From: Clostridium lentum
GTDB lineage: Bacteria > Bacillota > Clostridia > Clostridiales > Clostridiaceae
Reading direction: 5' to 3'
DNA: 64,000 nucleotides
NCBI RefSeq assembly: GCF_014287815.1
Contig: NZ_JACOOQ010000016.1
Span: forward strand, 1-64,000
The first letter of the stretch is position 1, and each line of letters starts with the position of its first letter. Position numbers and translations under genes: made by a program. Shown one piece after another: positions 55,656 through 64,000 of the stretch. A model generated the notes under the pieces. That model did no database searches. It saw only the letters and a list, made by a program, of their open reading frames with translations, and was not told the DNA's origin.

Positions 55656-56861
55656 ATGTATATTGATGAAGCAAAAAAAGCAAGAAAAAGAATTGAAGAT
55701 ATTATAGTTAAAACGCCATTATTACATAGCGATATTTTTAGCAAACTTTCTTCAAACAATGTGTTTATGAAATGTGAAAATCTTCAAGTTACAGGGGCTT
55801 ATAAGATTAGAGGAGCTCTTAATAAAATCTCTCAATTATCTAAAGAAGAAAAAATTAAAGGAGTAGTATGCTCATCAGCCGGAAACCATGCTCAAGGAGT
55901 AGCTTATGCGTCTTCAATATTGGGAATTGAATCTACCATTGTAATGCCTAAAACAACGCCATACTTAAAAGTACAATCAACAAAGAATTATGGTGGAAAT
56001 ACAGTTCTATTTGGTTCATGTTATGATGATGCTTTTTTAGAAGCAAAAAGAATTGAAAAAGAAGAGGGAAAGGTTTTTATTCCACCATTTGATGATTTTG
56101 ATATAATATATGGTCAAGGGACTATTGGTCTAGAAATCCTAGAGGACTTACCTGATGTAGACTATATAATATGTCCAGTAGGTGGCGGTGGTCTTATAAG
56201 TGGTATAAGCTTAGTTGCAAAATCTTTAAATCCTGGGATAAAAATTATAGGTGTTCAAGCTTCTGGAGCTCCTTCAATGTATGAAAGTATTAATAAAGGT
56301 GAAAGGATTACCTTGGAACAAGTTAACACCATAGCTGATGGTATAGCTGTTAAATCTCCTGGGGAAAAAACTTTTGAAATCATTGATAAATACGTTGATG
56401 AAATAGTTACTGTAACGGAAGGTGAAATTGTTGATGCATTCCTATTATTAAGTGAAAAGCATAAACTTTTAGGAGAAGCGTCAGGAGTTGTTTCTCTAGC
56501 TGCTCTAAATAAGTTAAACTGTAAAGATAAAAAGATTTGTTCAATAATAAGCGGAGGTAATATTGATATGCTTACAATATCAAATCTCATAAATAACGGC
56601 CTTGTTTCTGGAGGCCGACTATTCTGTTTCTCAGTGGAGCTACCAGATGTTCCAGGACAATTAGTTGATATTTCTCAAATATTATCTGAAGAAAATGCTA
56701 ATGTAGTCAAGCTTGAGCATAATCAATTTAAAGCAATGAATAGAATTAATAATGTTTTACTTGAAGTAACAGTAGAAACTAATGGTCATGAACACATTAA
56801 TAAAATCATTAAACACTTTAACAGTAAAGGATATAAAATCAATATTATGTATAAAGGATAA
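55656..56861 (+). CDS. ilvA: Threonine ammonia-lyase (catabolic type with ACT domain)
   Basis: This 401-residue PLP enzyme converts threonine to 2-oxobutanoate and ammonia. The Schiff-base lysine is in GAYKIRGALNK (about residue 55), the phosphate-binding loop is VGGGGLISGI, and a single C-terminal ACT domain (about 325-400; SVELPDVPGQLVDISQILSE) suggests allosteric control, as in the short clostridial and TdcB-like forms rather than two-ACT IlvA. ATG 55656 follows GGGGTG. It is a single-gene unit with a terminator. Confidence 0.93.
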   Translation: MYIDEAKKARKRIEDIIVKTPLLHSDIFSKLSSNNVFMKCENLQVTGAYKIRGALNKISQLSKEEKIKGVVCSSAGNHAQGVAYASSILGIESTIVMPKTTPYLKVQSTKNYGGNTVLFGSCYDDAFLEAKRIEKEEGKVFIPPFDDFDIIYGQGTIGLEILEDLPDVDYIICPVGGGGLISGISLVAKSLNPGIKIIGVQASGAPSMYESINKGERITLEQVNTIADGIAVKSPGEKTFEIIDKYVDEIVTVTEGEIVDAFLLLSEKHKLLGEASGVVSLAALNKLNCKDKKICSIISGGNIDMLTISNLINNGLVSGGRLFCFSVELPDVPGQLVDISQILSEENANVVKLEHNQFKAMNRINNVLLEVTVETNGHEHINKIIKHFNSKGYKINIMYKG

Positions 56862-56875
56862 TTGATAATGAGAAT

Positions 56876-56907
56876 TAAAAAAACAGTATCAGAGGATACT
56901 GCTTTTT
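56876..56907. terminator. Bidirectional terminator between ilvA and pyrE
   Basis: AAACAGTATC pairs with GATACTG plus flanking A and T runs. Confidence 0.88.
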
Positions 56908-56909
56908 TG

Positions 56910-57581
56910 TTACGCTCCGTATATAGAATAATACTCTTCTATTCTAGCTTTTATTTCATCATCAATATAAACTTTTCCATTTATTTCTCTATTATATAGG
57001 TATTCAACAACTTCCTTCATTGAAACAATTGCATAAGTTGTGATACCAAAAGTTTCTTTTATTTCTGCTTGAGCTGATTTATCACCTCTACCCTTTTCCA
57101 TTCTATCAACTGATATAACAAGCCCTTGAATTTTAACATCGCCTTGAGCCTTTAAAATAGGAGCTGTTTCATATATAGAAGTTCCTGCTGTCATAACATC
57201 TTCAACAATAACTACTCTCTTAGTGTCATCTAATTTAGCACCTAACAGTATTCCGCCTTCACCATGATCTTTTACTTCTTTTCTATTAGAGCAGTACTCA
57301 ACATTTAAATCATATAGCTTATTCATTGATATTGCTGTTGTAACTGTTAAAGGTATTCCTTTATAAGCTGGTCCAAAAAGCACATCAACTTCTTTACCAA
57401 AATATTCATTTATAGCCTTTGCATAAAACATTCCTAATTTATCTAACTGTTCACCAGTTGTATAATTTCCTGTATTAATAAAGAAAGGAGTTTTTCTTCC
57501 ACTTTTTGTTATAAAATCTCCAAATCTTAAAACATTGCTTTCTACCATAAATTCTATAAACTCTTGTTTGTATTGTTCCAT
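56910..57581 (-). CDS. pyrE: Orotate phosphoribosyltransferase
   Basis: This 223-residue enzyme makes OMP from orotate and PRPP. The PRPP-binding motif VVIVEDVMTAGTS is complete, and SGRKTPFFINTG and FGPAYKGIPL are orotate and PRPP contacts. ATG 57581 (MEQYKQ) follows GAGGG; a start at 57599 is possible. It stands alone rather than in the pyr operon. No PyrR-type attenuator is visible in the short leader. Confidence 0.95.
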   Translation of the reverse strand: MEQYKQEFIEFMVESNVLRFGDFITKSGRKTPFFINTGNYTTGEQLDKLGMFYAKAINEYFGKEVDVLFGPAYKGIPLTVTTAISMNKLYDLNVEYCSNRKEVKDHGEGGILLGAKLDDTKRVVIVEDVMTAGTSIYETAPILKAQGDVKIQGLVISVDRMEKGRGDKSAQAEIKETFGITTYAIVSMKEVVEYLYNREINGKVYIDDEIKARIEEYYSIYGA

Positions 57582-57662
57582 TATAAGCTTCCCTCTCAAT
57601 TACGTATATTTTTCTAATTAATTGTAACATTAATCGTAAAAAAAGCCAATAAATTTATTTTT

Positions 57663-58667
57663 TTAACAAATTCTCGGTAATTGTTCACCTTTCATTGGAA
57701 AGCATTTAATTTTAGCACCAATAATTGTCTCTAAGTATAAATTCTTCTTACCATCAGCAATAACTTCTCCGATAATAGTAGCTTCTTGTCCTTCTTGGCT
57801 ATTTCTTAATAAGTTTAAAACATCTATAGCATGCTGGTTGGAAACAATAATGATAACTTTTCCTTCATTAGCCATGTACAAAGGATTTAATCCTAATAAA
57901 CCACTGAACTCCGATACTTCTGCACTAATAGGAAGTTTATCCTCATAAATAAGCATCTCTTTGTTAGAAGCATCAATTATTTCTAATAGAGTTGTAATAA
58001 CTCCTCCCCTAGTAGGATCTCTCATCACTTTTATTTCTGATGAACTATTTAAAATACTTTCTATTATGCCATTTAAACTTTGACAATCACTTTTTAGAAG
58101 AGAACTTTCACATAAATTATTCCTTTCATTCATAATGGCAGCTCCATGCTCACCTATTGTACCACTGATTATTATCTTATCACCTACTTTAATGCTTCTC
58201 AGTCCTAATGGCCTATTTCTAGATATCACCCCTATGCCTGTGGTATTTATAAATAGCTTATCACCATTCCCCTTTTCTACTACCTTTGTATCACCACATA
58301 CTATTTTGATATTAGCTTTCATTGCTTCATGACTGATTGTCTTTATTATTTCTTCAAGTTCATTTATCGCTAGTCCTTCCTCGATAATAAGTGAAAGTGA
58401 TAAATATAAAGGAATAGCTCCCACCACTGACAGATCATTAACTGTTCCACAAATAGATAATTTTCCTATATTACCGCCATTAAAAAATATGGGATCAACC
58501 ACAAAACTATCTGTAGTCATGGCAATTTCTCCTGATATTTTACCGAGAGTAGTAGCGTCATTTTTTTGCAAAAGAAATTCATTGCCTAAATATTTAAAGA
58601 ATAATTCTTCTATTAATTTATTTGTTTCTTCTCCACCACTTCCATGTGATAACTGAATAAAATCCAT
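57663..58667 (-). CDS. hypE: Hydrogenase maturation protein HypE
   Basis: This 334-residue protein dehydrates a carbamoyl group on its own C-terminal cysteine to make the cyanide ligand of [NiFe]-hydrogenase. The ATP-binding start has SHGSGGEE, the central segment is MRDPTRGGVITTL, and the chain ends in PRIC with the essential terminal cysteine. Its ATG overlaps the hypD stop by one base. It is the last gene of the hypC-hypD-hypE operon. Confidence 0.96.
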   Translation of the reverse strand: MDFIQLSHGSGGEETNKLIEELFFKYLGNEFLLQKNDATTLGKISGEIAMTTDSFVVDPIFFNGGNIGKLSICGTVNDLSVVGAIPLYLSLSLIIEEGLAINELEEIIKTISHEAMKANIKIVCGDTKVVEKGNGDKLFINTTGIGVISRNRPLGLRSIKVGDKIIISGTIGEHGAAIMNERNNLCESSLLKSDCQSLNGIIESILNSSSEIKVMRDPTRGGVITTLLEIIDASNKEMLIYEDKLPISAEVSEFSGLLGLNPLYMANEGKVIIIVSNQHAIDVLNLLRNSQEGQEATIIGEVIADGKKNLYLETIIGAKIKCFPMKGEQLPRIC

Positions 58668-59752
58668 TATTGCCCATCCCTTCTATACTTATAGTAATTA
58701 TTACATGTGCCTTCATTAGAAACCATACAAGCTCCCAGTGGATTGCTCGGTGTACATATTCTATCAAAATATATACATTCCATTGGTGTTTTCATTCCAT
58801 TAATTATGCTTCCACAAAGACATTTACTTGAAATTTCTATATTGTTAAATTTAACTCTAAACTTTTTTAATGCATCATACTGTTCATAAGAATCCTTTAA
58901 TTTATAGCCGCTATCACTAACTTCACCCAGTCCTCTCCAAAAGCTGCTATCTATATCAAAAACCTCTTCAATCTTTTTCCTAGCTACAATATTACCTTCT
59001 CTTTTTACTACACTCTTATAATAATTAATGCAGGTATACTCTCTTTTTTCTGCCATCATAGATAATTTCAAAATACTTGCCAAAATTTCAGATGAGGTAA
59101 ATCCTGAGATAACCATTGGTATATTGTATTTCTCAGCTAAAGACTTAAATTCCTGGCTTCCAGTTATAGCACATACATTCCCTGGGCATATTAAGCCATT
59201 AATTCCTATATCTTTATCTTTAAGAATATATTCAATGATAGGTGGCATTCTCTTAATTGCTACAATAAAACTCAAGTTACTTATATTTTTCACTTTTGCC
59301 CTAATTAAAACATCGGCATATATAGGTACAATTGTTTCAAAGCCAACAGCTATAAAAACTATTTCATTTCCCTTATTACACTCTGCTAAAGTTAATAATT
59401 CTTCTGGAGAATATATAACTTCAATTTTCTTTCCCTTTGATTTTTCTTTTAATAAACTACTGTGGCTACCAGGAACCTTAAGCATATCTGCAAAAGTAAC
59501 TATCACTACACCTTTATCTAACAAAGCAATAGCACTATCTATATAATTGATTTCAGTTACACATACAGGACATCCTGGTCCTGAAACAAGGTGTATATTT
59601 TTAGGCATAACTTTATCAATACCATACTTATAGATTGACATTGTATGTGTTCCACATACCTCCATTATCTTCATTGGCTTTTTAAGATAATCATTAATCT
59701 TTAGTATTATATCTTTAGATAAATTTATATCCTCCACAAGCTTAAACACCAT
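58667..59752 (-). CDS. hypD: Hydrogenase maturation protein HypD
   Basis: This 361-residue iron-sulfur protein, with HypC, assembles the Fe(CN)2CO unit. Conserved motifs are MEVCGTHTMSIYKYG, HLVSGPGCPVCVT and the cysteine cluster region CLCGSIINGMKTPMEC toward the end. The start overlaps hypC by 11 bases, and hypE starts on its stop codon, so the three are translationally coupled. Confidence 0.96.
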   Translation of the reverse strand: MVFKLVEDINLSKDIILKINDYLKKPMKIMEVCGTHTMSIYKYGIDKVMPKNIHLVSGPGCPVCVTEINYIDSAIALLDKGVVIVTFADMLKVPGSHSSLLKEKSKGKKIEVIYSPEELLTLAECNKGNEIVFIAVGFETIVPIYADVLIRAKVKNISNLSFIVAIKRMPPIIEYILKDKDIGINGLICPGNVCAITGSQEFKSLAEKYNIPMVISGFTSSEILASILKLSMMAEKREYTCINYYKSVVKREGNIVARKKIEEVFDIDSSFWRGLGEVSDSGYKLKDSYEQYDALKKFRVKFNNIEISSKCLCGSIINGMKTPMECIYFDRICTPSNPLGACMVSNEGTCNNYYKYRRDGQ

Positions 59753-59981
59753 TTTTTTCTCCTTCTAACACCGTTAATAACTCTTTAAAAATTTTTAAGG
59801 TTTCCTCAGCTTCAGCCTTTTCAATCTTAGTAATTGCAAATCCCGCATGCACTAAAATATAATCTCCTATCTTTAAATTAGGAATTAAAGTAGTTACAAT
59901 ATTCTTTTTTATTGTGCCGAAGCTTACTAAAGCATTACCATCCTTTATTTCCATTATTTCTCCTGGCATAGCAACACACAT
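59742..59981 (-). CDS. hypC: Hydrogenase maturation chaperone HypC
   Basis: This 79-residue chaperone has the invariant N-terminal MCVAMPG, whose Cys2 holds the iron unit, and DYILVHAGFAITKI, the second family motif. It binds HypD and the hydrogenase large-subunit precursor. It is first in the hypCDE operon. hypA, hypB, hypF and any hydrogenase structural genes are not in this window, so they must be elsewhere if the pathway works. AGGGGTG lies before the ATG. Confidence 0.95.
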   Translation of the reverse strand: MCVAMPGEIMEIKDGNALVSFGTIKKNIVTTLIPNLKIGDYILVHAGFAITKIEKAEAEETLKIFKELLTVLEGEKNGV

Positions 59982-60054
59982 ATAATCACCCCTCTTACAT
60001 ATTATTGTATAATATTGGAAAATGTTTTTAAATAGCCTTTCTTAGAATTTATGT

Positions 60055-60111
60055 AAAGCTTGTATAAACACAGTGAGATAATTAACATCTCACTGTGTTT
60101 ATACAAGCTTT
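60055..60111. terminator. Unusually long perfect inverted repeat overlapping the end of the LD-carboxypeptidase gene
   Basis: Arms 60055-60079 and 60087-60111 are perfect 25-base inverted repeats with a seven-base loop. The right arm contains the gene's last codons and stop. It presumably ends or protects the minus-strand transcript, though no long T tail is present. Confidence 0.7.
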
Positions 60112-61013
60112 ATAATTTTATTTTTAGAATCAATAAGAACTTCAGCACCCATTGGTAGTGTTAGAGATGGCAAACTATGTCCACAAGCAACTCCTGTAAT
60201 TATAGGTTTTCCTAAAGGTTTAAGCAACTCTTCAATAATTTCAGAAATTGTTAAGCTTTGCTGTGGCTTAGAAGCTTTACAATTTGAAAAATAACCTAAA
60301 ATAATACCTGAACAAGCATTAATTTTTTTAGCTTGAATAAGTTGAAGAAGCATTCGATCAATTTTATAAGGTTCTTCAGCAATTTCTTCAATAAAAAGTA
60401 TCTTATTATTAGTATCTATTTCATTATCTGTACCTAATGATGAACATATTATTGAAAGGTTTCCTCCAGTAAGCTTTCCACATGCTTTTCCCTCAACAAT
60501 AAATTTAATTTTTTTACTCCGAGGATTATATAAATTACCCTTAAGGTCATTGGCAAAAATCATTTTTTTTAAACTATTTAATGTAAATTTATCTATTCCT
60601 TTATATAATTCCGTTGCTGGCATTGGTGCATGATAAGTAATCAAATTACATCTCTGATTAATAGCAATATGAAGCATAGTAATATCACTATAACCAAATA
60701 GTGCCTTAGGATTTTCCTTAATAGCTGTGAAATTTATCTTATCAAGCAATCTTGCGCAACCATAACCACCTCTTAAAGCATAAACAGCCTTTATATCTTT
60801 ATTGTCAAACATTTCATTAATATCATCAGCTCTAAGAATATCTTCTCCTGCAAAATATCCATGTTCTAAGGTACAACTTTTACCTAATATTACTTTAAGA
60901 CCTAAACATTCTAAAGCATTAATTGCTGATTCAAGTCTATCTTTTATTATTGGACCTGCTGGAGCAACATATCCCACCTTATCGCCATTTTTTAATGGAG
61001 TTGGCCTAATCAC
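60099..61013 (-). CDS. LD-carboxypeptidase (peptidase S66 family)
   Basis: This 304-residue serine peptidase is of the LdcA/MccF type. VGYVAPAGPI opens the fold, the nucleophile serine is in ALFGYSDITMLH (about residue 110), and LFIEEIAEEPYKIDRML supplies a catalytic glutamate; the histidine is in VACGHSLPSLTLPMG. LdcA trims the terminal D-alanine of cytoplasmic muropeptides in wall recycling; MccF-type members detoxify microcin C. Context does not decide. It has no signal peptide. The start is GTG after AAGGAAG. Confidence 0.92.
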   Translation of the reverse strand: MIRPTPLKNGDKVGYVAPAGPIIKDRLESAINALECLGLKVILGKSCTLEHGYFAGEDILRADDINEMFDNKDIKAVYALRGGYGCARLLDKINFTAIKENPKALFGYSDITMLHIAINQRCNLITYHAPMPATELYKGIDKFTLNSLKKMIFANDLKGNLYNPRSKKIKFIVEGKACGKLTGGNLSIICSSLGTDNEIDTNNKILFIEEIAEEPYKIDRMLLQLIQAKKINACSGIILGYFSNCKASKPQQSLTISEIIEELLKPLGKPIITGVACGHSLPSLTLPMGAEVLIDSKNKIIKLV

Positions 61014-61115
61014 ATAAACACTTCCTTTAAATATCTTTCTTTGTAAATATATTTAAATAAATAATATATTAGAATTATTCAATAAATAAAAGTCATCAGC
61101 TAAAAAACCAATGAC

Positions 61116-62051
61116 TTAGATACATACGCTAATGGGAATTATTAAAATTGTTTCTCCTTCAATTTTAAATTTAGGTTGACTAGGTAATATTATTCCAGAG
61201 TCATTTAAATTATTGCCTATATCACAGCAACAATTAAGAAGATTTTCGTAAAATAAAGGCTGTCCCGTTTTTCTTAGTAAATGAATATTTTCATTTTTGC
61301 TACATATTTTAACTACTTTCCCTATAACTTTGCATGGGCATTCTACTTCATCAAATATATTTGAATAAGTATCAAAAAAATTTTTATTATTTACTATCAC
61401 TACAATATCATTTCCTTCAGTCTTAATAATTAAATCTTTTGTATTATTGCTAGTAAGTAATGTTTTTAAATGTGCCATCTGCTTAAAAACAAGCTGAAAA
61501 TTATTTAATATCTGTTCATTGCAATTACAATATTTTTTCATTTCAGATATTCCAATACAATTAATAGCATCATAAAATACATCTAAATATGCTAGTACCG
61601 ACTCTGAACTTATACTTCCTGTAATTTCAATATAATCACCTACCTTTAAATCCTGATTTTTTCGCCAATCACCTGTAATACTTTTTAATAAATTAGAATT
61701 AACTAAACTATTCATAAGCTGTGAATGTAATTCGAAGCTTGTATAAATTCTTGTAAGCTCCTCTTCACGCCTACAAAATCTACGTCCATCTAAATTCTGT
61801 CTATTTTCTTTTCCTTCAGTAGTATTGCAGGCGTTATTAAAACTCTTCCCTTTATAACCGTCCCTTTCATCTTTCATTTGTCTATCTTCCTGAAAATATA
61901 AATCTTTATCTGTAAAATCAACTCCAGCAGAAATAGTTCTATCCTCTATCCACTTTGAAGTTCGTCTTTCTATATATCCATTTATAATAAGAGAATTCAA
62001 ATTTTTAGTAAGGCCTTCATCAAGGTAAATTAGCAAGTCAGTAATATCCAA
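61116..62051 (-). CDS. Unknown cytosolic protein, 311 aa
   Basis: The N-terminal start (DLLIYLDEGLTKNLNSLIING) and overall layout resemble proteins grouped as DUF6414, an identification from memory and uncertain. Residues 20-100 are charged and probably disordered (KDERDGYKGK, TEGKENRQ), 130-200 contain a small beta domain (LKVGDYIEITGSI), and a Cys-rich segment (FYENLLNCCCDIG) lies near the C terminus. There is no signal peptide or membrane segment. I chose TTG 62051, nine bases after AAGGGTG; a GTG at 62063 overlaps that site. It is transcribed with, or just after, the HAD gene. Confidence 0.7.
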   Translation of the reverse strand: MDITDLLIYLDEGLTKNLNSLIINGYIERRTSKWIEDRTISAGVDFTDKDLYFQEDRQMKDERDGYKGKSFNNACNTTEGKENRQNLDGRRFCRREEELTRIYTSFELHSQLMNSLVNSNLLKSITGDWRKNQDLKVGDYIEITGSISSESVLAYLDVFYDAINCIGISEMKKYCNCNEQILNNFQLVFKQMAHLKTLLTSNNTKDLIIKTEGNDIVVIVNNKNFFDTYSNIFDEVECPCKVIGKVVKICSKNENIHLLRKTGQPLFYENLLNCCCDIGNNLNDSGIILPSQPKFKIEGETILIIPISVCI

Positions 62052-62130
62052 GATTAATAACACCCTTTCTTAGAGTATTTATTATAGATATTTTATTCCA
62101 ATGCAAAAATAAATGTTACAATAATAAAAT

Positions 62131-62166
62131 AAGTACCTATGCTTATTTACTTTAGCATAGGTACTT
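62131..62166 (-). terminator. Terminator after HAD gene
   Basis: AAGTACCTATGCT pairs with AGCATAGGTACTT in a perfect 13-bp stem, followed on the minus strand by ATTTTATT. Confidence 0.85.
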
Positions 62167-62170
62167 GCTA

Positions 62171-62899
62171 TTATAAAATCTCTATTGAATTCATATCTAA
62201 CTTATAAGTAACATCTTTTCTTTCAACAATTAAATTTATCTTTTCCTTTAAATTATTATCTTCTTTAATTTTACCAATTAATTCTTTTGTAGGATTTATG
62301 GCAAAAGGACAACCGACTGATTTAAACATTGTATAATCGCCAGAAGTATCTCCATAAGCATAACTATTATTTAAATCAATATTATACTTTTCTACTAATT
62401 CATTAATAGCTTTTTTCTTGCTATTTGAATCCCACATTGGTATTACTTCTCCATTATATTTTCCATTTTCATCAACCTCATAAATAGTACCTCTATAATC
62501 ATCCATATGGTATTTTTCAGACATTTCTTTAACTAATTCTATTGGGGAACCAGAAATTGCAATAACAACATGTCCTTGATTTTTATGCCATTTTATTCTT
62601 TCTCTTGTGAAAGTATATACTCTATCACCTTTTTGCTCGATAACTTTTCTGGCTATATGCTTAATGTGTTCTTCCCCAGTTCCAATTATGGCTTCCATAT
62701 ATATATCTACCATCTTTAATAGATATGTATCATAATCTCCCTGTCTTTTATCCCAGCTGATATATGCAGGTCTTACTTCATTTTCCCACTTTTCTTTATC
62801 AACTAATTCATATTTAATTATCTTCTTAAATACTTCTGTTATTAATCCTTCTCTATATATTGTTCCATCAATATCAAAAAATGCTGCAATTCTACTCAT
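62171..62899 (-). CDS. HAD-IB family phosphatase (SerB-like)
   Basis: This 242-residue HAD hydrolase has the nucleophile motif FFDIDGTIYREG at the N terminus, motif II AISGSPIELV and motif III YGDTSGDYTMF. The subfamily IB shape includes a four-helix cap between motifs I and II. Related enzymes act on phosphoserine or small phosphomonoesters; the substrate is not predictable. GAAGGAG precedes the ATG. Confidence 0.9.
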   Translation of the reverse strand: MSRIAAFFDIDGTIYREGLITEVFKKIIKYELVDKEKWENEVRPAYISWDKRQGDYDTYLLKMVDIYMEAIIGTGEEHIKHIARKVIEQKGDRVYTFTRERIKWHKNQGHVVIAISGSPIELVKEMSEKYHMDDYRGTIYEVDENGKYNGEVIPMWDSNSKKKAINELVEKYNIDLNNSYAYGDTSGDYTMFKSVGCPFAINPTKELIGKIKEDNNLKEKINLIVERKDVTYKLDMNSIEIL

Positions 62900-62966
62900 A
62901 TCTTACTCCTTCGTTTATATACTTTAATTTAACTATATATTACATCAACTATTAATTCAAGAAATA

Positions 62967-63779
62967 TTAAAAAACAAATGAAAGCAAAATACTTAAAAAT
63001 AATATTACCACTATTACAATAAGTGAAAGTAACGTAGGAATTGTTATATTGAAGAAGATAAGCAATAACTTTATCCCTGTAAATATTAAGATACACCCTA
63101 CTCCATATTTTATCCCCTTAAACATACTATTAAGCTTAGATAGAATAAAATAAAGACTTCTTAGACCTATTATTGCAAAGATATTTGATAAATATACTAT
63201 TACCACATTGGTAGTAATAGAAAATATCGCTGGAATGGAATCCATTGCAAATATTATATCCGAAGATTCAATCAGTAGTAAAATTAAAAATAACGGAGTT
63301 GCATAAAGTTTAGTATTCTTTTTGATGAAAAAGTATTCACCTTCTATTTCATCTGTAAAAGGTATAATACCTTTTAAAAATTTAACTATCTTTTTATCGC
63401 TATAATTAGTAGACTTATCTTCCTCTTTTATCATCATTTTAAAACCACTAAAGATTAAAATCACACTAAAAATGTAGGTTACAAAATGAAACTTATTGAT
63501 TATTGTTATACCTAAGAAAATAAATATAAATCTTAGAACCATAGCACCTATTATTCCATAGGTTAATACTCTTTTTTGATACTCTTGTGGTATATTAAAA
63601 TTGGTAAAAATCATGAGAAACAAGAATAAGTTATCTACACTTAAACTTAACTCAACTACATATCCCCCTAAATATTCTAAGGCAACTTCTTTACCTGAAA
63701 TAATAAACACAATAAAATTTACAATGATAGATATACTTACCCAAAATATAAAATTTCTTACTGCTTTTTTTACTTTCAT
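62967..63779 (-). CDS. TerC/Alx-family integral membrane protein
   Basis: This protein of about 270 residues has nine membrane helices. The family's intramembrane acidic motifs are visible: ELSLSVDNLFLFLMIF and LLIESSDIIFAMDSIPAIF. TerC-like proteins export or handle manganese and other metals and help metalate secreted enzymes; tellurite resistance is a side effect. The second of two adjacent ATGs (63779) is best spaced after GAGGGG; a start at 63830 would add 17 residues. No manganese riboswitch is visible upstream. Confidence 0.9.
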   Translation of the reverse strand: MKVKKAVRNFIFWVSISIIVNFIVFIISGKEVALEYLGGYVVELSLSVDNLFLFLMIFTNFNIPQEYQKRVLTYGIIGAMVLRFIFIFLGITIINKFHFVTYIFSVILIFSGFKMMIKEEDKSTNYSDKKIVKFLKGIIPFTDEIEGEYFFIKKNTKLYATPLFLILLLIESSDIIFAMDSIPAIFSITTNVVIVYLSNIFAIIGLRSLYFILSKLNSMFKGIKYGVGCILIFTGIKLLLIFFNITIPTLLSLIVIVVILFLSILLSFVF

Positions 63780-63909
63780 CATATACCCCTCAAAATTATA
63801 TTCCCTAAATAATTTATATGTTGAATACATGAAATTTATTTCTTAATATCTCTATCTTCCATTTAGTATTATTTTGCTCTTTTGACCAACTTTATACCAC
63901 ATAAATAAA

Positions 63910-63931
63910 GAAGCATTTAAAATAATGCTCC
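63910..63931 (-). terminator. Terminator of the gene entering from the right edge
   Basis: GGAGCATT and AATGCTTC (minus strand) pair with one G-U and are followed by TTTATTT. Confidence 0.7.
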
Positions 63932-63949
63932 TTGTTAGAATATTAAAGA

Positions 63950-64000
63950 CTAATGTATTGATTTTCCAGAGTCAGTTACTTGTATTAACCCATCTGGATA
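63950..64000 (-). CDS. C-terminal end of an unidentified gene (partial)
   Basis: On the minus strand an open frame enters from beyond the window edge and reads YPDGLIQVTDSGKSIH before TAG at 63952-63950. A terminator 19 bases further supports a real gene end. Sixteen residues are not enough to name the family. Confidence 0.45.
   Translation of the reverse strand, partial: YPDGLIQVTDSGKSIH

Noticed and set aside
63780..63949. Possible yybP-ykoY manganese riboswitch before the TerC-family gene
   Set aside because: The leader lacks the conserved paired loops; the only hairpin is a terminator of the gene to the right.
1..64000. tRNA, rRNA or CRISPR arrays
   Set aside because: I saw no cloverleaf with TTCRA-type T loop, no rRNA-like sequence and no regularly spaced short repeats.

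Overview
The window is AT-rich chromosomal DNA from a low-GC, Gram-positive, spore-forming anaerobe, most likely a Clostridium of the sensu stricto group. The evidence is strong GGAGG-type ribosome binding sites, many TTG/GTG starts, T-tailed hairpin terminators after most transcription units, spoVS, a fused ispH-S1 gene, hypCDE, and conserved neighbourhoods (tepA-ftsK-rimO-pgsA-recA-rny-spoVS and mutS-mutL-miaA-hfq). I cannot name the species from sequence alone.

Region 1 (1-10.4 kb) is accessory and partly decayed. It opens with the 3' part of an IS1182-like transposase. Two copies of a roughly 190-base, highly foldable repeat follow, flanking an acetyltransferase remnant and an MNT/HEPN toxin-antitoxin pair. 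About 1.4 kb of non-coding DNA (1795-3210) then carries at least four independently folded blocks. Next come a LexA-type DNA-binding domain fused to a degenerate Nudix domain behind an SOS-like operator, a frameshifted TcdR/UviA-like sigma factor divergent from an endolysin-like amidase, a McrBC type IV restriction system with an unknown companion gene, an Xre regulator and a truncated FAD oxidoreductase.

Region 2 (10.4-16.3 kb) is a cyclic-di-GMP unit: an exported two-sensor diguanylate cyclase is divergent from a membrane glycosyltransferase with a PilZ domain. Beyond it are a PadR regulator, an unknown gene and a Cys/Gly-rich small protein that may belong to spores.

Region 3 (16.3-38.6 kb) is mostly core: tepA, ftsK, rimO, pgsA, recA (with SOS box), rny, spoVS (with a sigma-H-like promoter), ptsH and purB. 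A large unknown protein follows, then a preQ1-I riboswitch controlling queT, an ABC-F ATPase, an MBOAT/DHHW O-acetylation pair, an acetate-family transporter, a tyrosine recombinase with an extra N-terminal domain, and lexA.

Region 4 (38.6-64 kb) lies almost entirely on the minus strand. It holds the YnbB-like PLP enzyme, hfq, miaA, mutL, mutS, a phage-type holin, miaB, a GNAT, ispH-rpsA, cmk, an HI0933 flavoprotein, an RpiR regulator, mnmM, an RluB-like pseudouridine synthase, pyrE, hypEDC, an LD-carboxypeptidase, an unknown protein, a HAD phosphatase and a TerC protein. Threonine ammonia-lyase is on the plus strand. DNA repair genes (recA, lexA, mutSL, the LexA-Nudix gene), tRNA modification genes (rimO acts on S12; miaA, miaB, mnmM and queT act on tRNA) and spore genes are intermixed.

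The most unusual parts are the repeated structured non-coding elements near the left end and the LexA-Nudix fusion.
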